The notes under the pieces are model-generated. The model saw only the letters and a program-made list of their open reading frames with translations, did not search any database and was not told the origin of the DNA. Made by a program: the position numbers and the translations under genes. This document shows positions 60,709 to 64,000 of a stretch of 64,000 nucleotides of DNA, in pieces (position 1 is the stretch's first letter; every line of letters begins with the position of its first letter). The stretch lies in the NCBI GenBank assembly GCA_036365515.1, contig CM070874.1, forward strand, positions 209,368,297 to 209,432,296. Direction: 5' to 3'. Source of the stretch: Torymus aiolomorphi (taxonomy: Eukaryota > Arthropoda > Insecta > Hymenoptera > Torymidae).

Positions 60709-61762
60709 TTAACTTATGGCCGGTACTTGACTACAATAAATTGATTTCAGTACTTTCTTGTGTTTAATTTGTATAGCTCAGAAAGATGAACAAATTTGAA
60801 TACATTTCTGAGAACAGTCCTACAGTAGTTTCCGGGAGTTGTTTGCATTACTTGACTATCGATAATTCATTTCACAACTTCCGTTTGTTTGATTTGCAGT
60901 GAACAATTTGAATGTACTTACTTACATATAATTTGTTCAGCATACAATGACTCAAAGAATTAAAAGACTTTTTCATTCGTATTTATTTGATTTCTTTTAC
61001 AAAATCATAAATATTATTATTTTATAGATTATTTGTACAGTCACGAAAAAATTATTACCATTTGTAGAGAGTGCTTATTGAATAGATAAGATTCGAAGAA
61101 ATAAAAGGACTAGACAAATTGTGTTGTTTTTTATAGATTATCCAGAAAAAACGCCTATACTTGCCTTATTTTATACTTTCGTAGAAAGTTTTATATTCTA
61201 GCAATATTATTATAGTCTTGAAAAAATTATTACCATTTGTAAAGAGTACTTATTGAATAGAAGAGAGTAGAAGAATTAAAAGGATTAGACAAAGTATGTT
61301 GTTATAGAACGTACTTAAAAAATTAGTTTTTAAAAAACGTGTTGATTGTTTAAAAAAAATATTTAAGCTCTCATTAAAGTTTGTTGGTACTCAGTTTCAC
61401 GGATGTTGAGAGAGAGAGAGAGAGAGAGAGATTAATAATACTATTTGTTTTACTGATTGTTTTAAAAAAATATTTAGGTTCTCATTAAAGTTCTTGGATC
61501 AGAGTGTGACATATGTTGAGGGAGAGTGACATGGAGGGAGCAAACGATCGAGAGAGAGAGGGCGGGAGAGGGAGGGATGATAATTACATTGTGTATAATT
61601 TTTTAAGTTTTTACTTTTGTTAAAAAATTCTTTTAGAGAGATTTCACAACTTTTTAAGAGTAAAAGTATAAATTATACAGAGAAAACTCGTACTTGCATT
61701 AGTTTATACTTTTGTAGAAAGTTTTATTAACAATACTATTTGTTTTACTGATTGTTTTAAAA

Positions 61763-62257
61763 TAGTATATTACGATACGTGTGACTAAAGTGGCTCTTTT
61801 TGGCACGCCGTGAGGTTAGTGCCCGAGCGCAGCGAGGGCGCTAAACACCGTGCAATAAAGAGCCACTAAGTCACGAGTATCGTATACTATTTTATAGCAC
61901 TGCCTGCTCAAAGTCCGCTGTCACGCCTATCCGTGGCTAAAGTCGTCCTTTTTTGTATTTAGCGCACGAGCGTAGCGAGTGTGATAAACACGGTGCAAAA
62001 AAGGACTATTTTAGCCACGGATAGACGTGACTAAAGTGCGGGCTTTGGTCACACCGTGCTATAAAAATATTTTATACCACTCTAACCTCAAAATCACAAC
62101 TTTGATATGATTTTTCGGCGCCCGTGGTATAAAATACCGTTCGAAACTAGTGTAAGTCGATTATTTAGGTGGTGTGACTTTTTCGCACTCGCTTCGCTCG
62201 TGCAAAAAGTCACACCAGCTAAATAATCGACTTCCTCACCCGTGTCGAAATGTACTA
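61763..62257. mobile_element. TA-flanked element, TAGTAY family, copy B
   Basis: A 495-bp copy of the element at 52043-52543 in the opposite orientation. Both contain GAGTGGTATAAA/TTTATACCACTC, CTCGCTTCGCTCGTG and GTCGATTATTT text. It has inserted in the right arm of the 3.9-kb palindrome; the left arm has no copy. Confidence 0.8.
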
Positions 62258-62342
62258 TAGGCCCACATTAAAGTTCTTAGTACAGAGTTTGTTTGCATGT
62301 TGAGGGAGAGAAAGAGGGAGAGGGAAGGAAAGAGAGGGGAGC

Positions 62343-62378
<36 letters not shown>

Positions 62379-62545
62379 GGGAGAAAGGGACGGAAGTTGT
62401 AAAGTCATATGAAAATAATTCTTTTAATTCTTATTGATTCCTGGTAAAACTTATACTTGCCTTATTTTATACTTTCGTAGAAAGTTTTCTGATTTCTACA
62501 AATTAATTTTAGATAAATGATAAACAAATAAATTAAATATAATTT

Positions 62546-62672
62546 AATGAATCGTACTTACTACCGCACATCTATATGTAATTCCCTTACATACGTAGAC
62601 CCCGCGTACCCTGGCGACGTGGGAAAAAATTATTAAAAAAATCATGTTGCACGTCTAAGTAATTCCCTTATA
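62546..62672. other. Unique spacer
   Basis: No supported feature between the palindrome and the mariner-type element. Confidence 0.4.
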
Positions 62673-64000
62673 CAAGGTGTCCCATTCTAATCGCCCCAGG
62701 CAAATATCTTGAAAAGTATGGGAGATGGAAAAAAACTTTAAATACAAAAGTTGTAGGGTGCAAAGGGGGTCAGCTAATGGTAACAACGACTTTGACCTTG
62801 AACTCTATTTTCAAGGTTATTTGAAGGTCAAAGTGATTTTTTTGAATGAGGACCCCTACTTTCGACCCCGGAAATGGAAAGAGCAGAAAATTTTACGTTC
62901 AGAAAGGTCTAATATGTTGGGGTTTCAAGGTCAACCAGCTAATTTAATGAGCTCGACCTGGGAATACCTCTAGAAGGACAAAATTGACCTTGACGTTCAA
63001 GGTCATTTTAAGGTAAGTGGATTTTATAAAATGGAACCCTTATTTTTGACCCCGGAAACGGAAAGAGCGGAAGAATTTACGTCCGAATATGACCTTGACC
63101 TCGACCTTGGCTTTAACCGTGATCTGGAAGGTTATTTTAAGGTGAAGTCGATTTTTTAAAAATCCCCTTATTTTTGACCTCGGAAATGGAAAGAGAAGAA
63201 AATTTTACGTTCAGATATGTACCGTCATATGGTGTCAAAGTTGGCCCTCTGGGGTCAATTAAGGGTAATAATAAATAAATTAATTTTTTTGAAGTGGATT
63301 TCACTGTTTTTATGAGTTACTTAGGAATCTAAAAGTATTTTTTCTCCCTCAAATGAATCGAAAATTAGAAAGACTACCCTCGACATTAGCATTACCCAAT
63401 GTGCACCGCGTGGAGGTTGCCGAAAGGATTTCGCACATCATTGGCCCTGAAAAGGGCCGATTGATTAACGGACTGTCATTTGAAGATCTAAGGCAGCAAA
63501 TGCTCGATCAAGTGTCCGTTCTCTCTGAAACACATTTGCATCCTTCTTCGGAAGCTTGCTTGAACATTCCTCAATGTTTCCACTGAAATGGATTGGAAAG
63601 CTTCCATAATTCTTCCTCTCATGTTCTCTAAGGTTGTTGGAGCATGTGCAAAAACTTTGCCTTTAACTACTCCCCACAAAAAAAAAGTCAAGAGGTGTGA
63701 GGTCTGGGGATCTAGGCGGCCACTCGTGTACTTGGCTGCCGATGCCAATCCAACGATTATGATACATATCATTGAGAAAATTCTTGACTGATCGAACGCG
63801 ATGTGCAGGAGCTCCATCTTAATGAAACCACATATCCCGCCGTAAGATAAGTGGGATATCTTCTAATAGAGGAGGTAGCTGGTTTTGCAAAATATCCAAA
63901 TACAATTGTCCATTCAAATTTTGATTGTAAAAGATAGGTCCCAGCACATGATCTCCAATTATACCTGCCCACACGTTTATTGACCAACGTCTCTGGATTC
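62673..64000 (-). mobile_element. Tc1/mariner-type element, decayed, cut by the window end
   Basis: The terminal-repeat-like CAAGGTGTCCCATTCTAATC follows TA at 62671-62672. Inside, AAGGTCAAGGTCA-like words repeat to about 63250. Minus-strand transposase similarity runs from about 63990 to 63490: SINVWAGIIGDHVLGPIFY, QLPPLLEDIPLILRRDMWFH, then DGAPAH with the second catalytic Asp, and WPPRSPDLTPLDFF with the third acidic residue. C-terminal PTTLENMRGRIMEAFQSI and FRRRMQMCFRENGHLIEHLL follow. An in-frame TAA directly before DGAPAH and a frameshift in the T-run after LDFF inactivate it. The N-terminal half lies outside the window. Confidence 0.8.

Larger units (their letters stand above)
58640..62545. 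mobile_element. 3.9-kb palindrome with arms of about 1.25 kb
   Basis: The left arm (about 58640-59899) and right arm (about 60783-62545) are reverse complements. Shared landmarks are ACTTTCTACGAAAGTATAAAATAAGGCAAGTATA-like text, CT tracts facing GA tracts, AACTTTAATG with its complement, and TCAAATTTGTTCATCTT at the inner ends. The right arm carries a 0.5-kb insertion (61763-62257). The loop carries a TTAA-flanked MITE (60333-60708). Arm text is related to the palindrome at 50.7-53.1 kb, so they probably belong to one family. No coding sequence. Confidence 0.8.

Noticed and set aside
63769..63987. 72-codon minus-strand frame
   Set aside because: It is out of phase with the transposase similarity in the same DNA, which lies in the neighbouring phase and explains the region better.

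Overview
This window reads as non-coding-rich animal DNA, most likely an arthropod and plausibly a parasitoid wasp or another hymenopteran. The evidence is a BEL/Pao LTR retrotransposon, a CACTA-like (EnSpm) transposase relic, a Tc1/mariner-type element, a Polinton/Maverick-like gene cluster of a type I recall from insect genomes, and an insect-like fragment of site-1 protease (MBTPS1). The species assignment is inference. There is no bacterial-style operon, CRISPR array or intact housekeeping gene. A run of 100 N (22268-22367) marks an assembly gap.

Layout. 0.8-1.75 kb: a foldback element whose arms are six tandem 28-bp repeats. 2.3-5.8 kb: a diverged 0.8-0.9 kb tandem repeat, two copies of which carry insertions with visible target duplications. 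7.0-16.75 kb: two head-to-tail, heavily mutated BEL/Pao elements sharing an LTR. 17.3 kb: a tRNA-like sequence. 17.6-19.9 kb: a CACTA-type transposase pseudogene on the minus strand. 20.3-26.3 kb: minisatellites arranged as giant inverted repeats. 26.5-34.3 kb: a Polinton-like cluster of four small genes. 35.3-46.7 kb: a satellite array with splice-site-like motifs in its monomers. 46.8-47.3 kb: an unrecognised interrupted reading frame. 48.9-62.5 kb: AT-rich DNA with nested palindromes and MITEs, plus the MBTPS1 fragment at 56 kb. 62.7-64 kb: a mariner-type element cut by the window edge.

The most interesting part is 26.5-34.3 kb. Four unrelated or paralogous reading frames, each damaged, lie in one orientation. 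Three have a TATA box about 30 bp upstream of an initiator-like motif. All four are followed, 18-27 nt after the stop codon, by a copy of the same 3' element. That element is two consecutive hairpins: a 6-bp stem with a 14-nt loop, a 4-nt AYAG linker, then a 7-9-bp stem with a 10-nt loop. Stem sequences change between copies while pairing is kept, and an AATAAA or ATTAAA signal precedes three of them. This looks like a shared RNA 3'-end module of a virus-like transposon, recalling the hairpin rule reported for mimivirus mRNAs. The gene at 30.6-34.2 kb has been split by a 3.36-kb foldback element with a 5-bp target duplication.

A second theme is the number of foldback structures built from tandem repeats with very different unit lengths (12, about 20, 28 and 435 bp), and of palindromic MITEs with clear TTAA or TA target sites.
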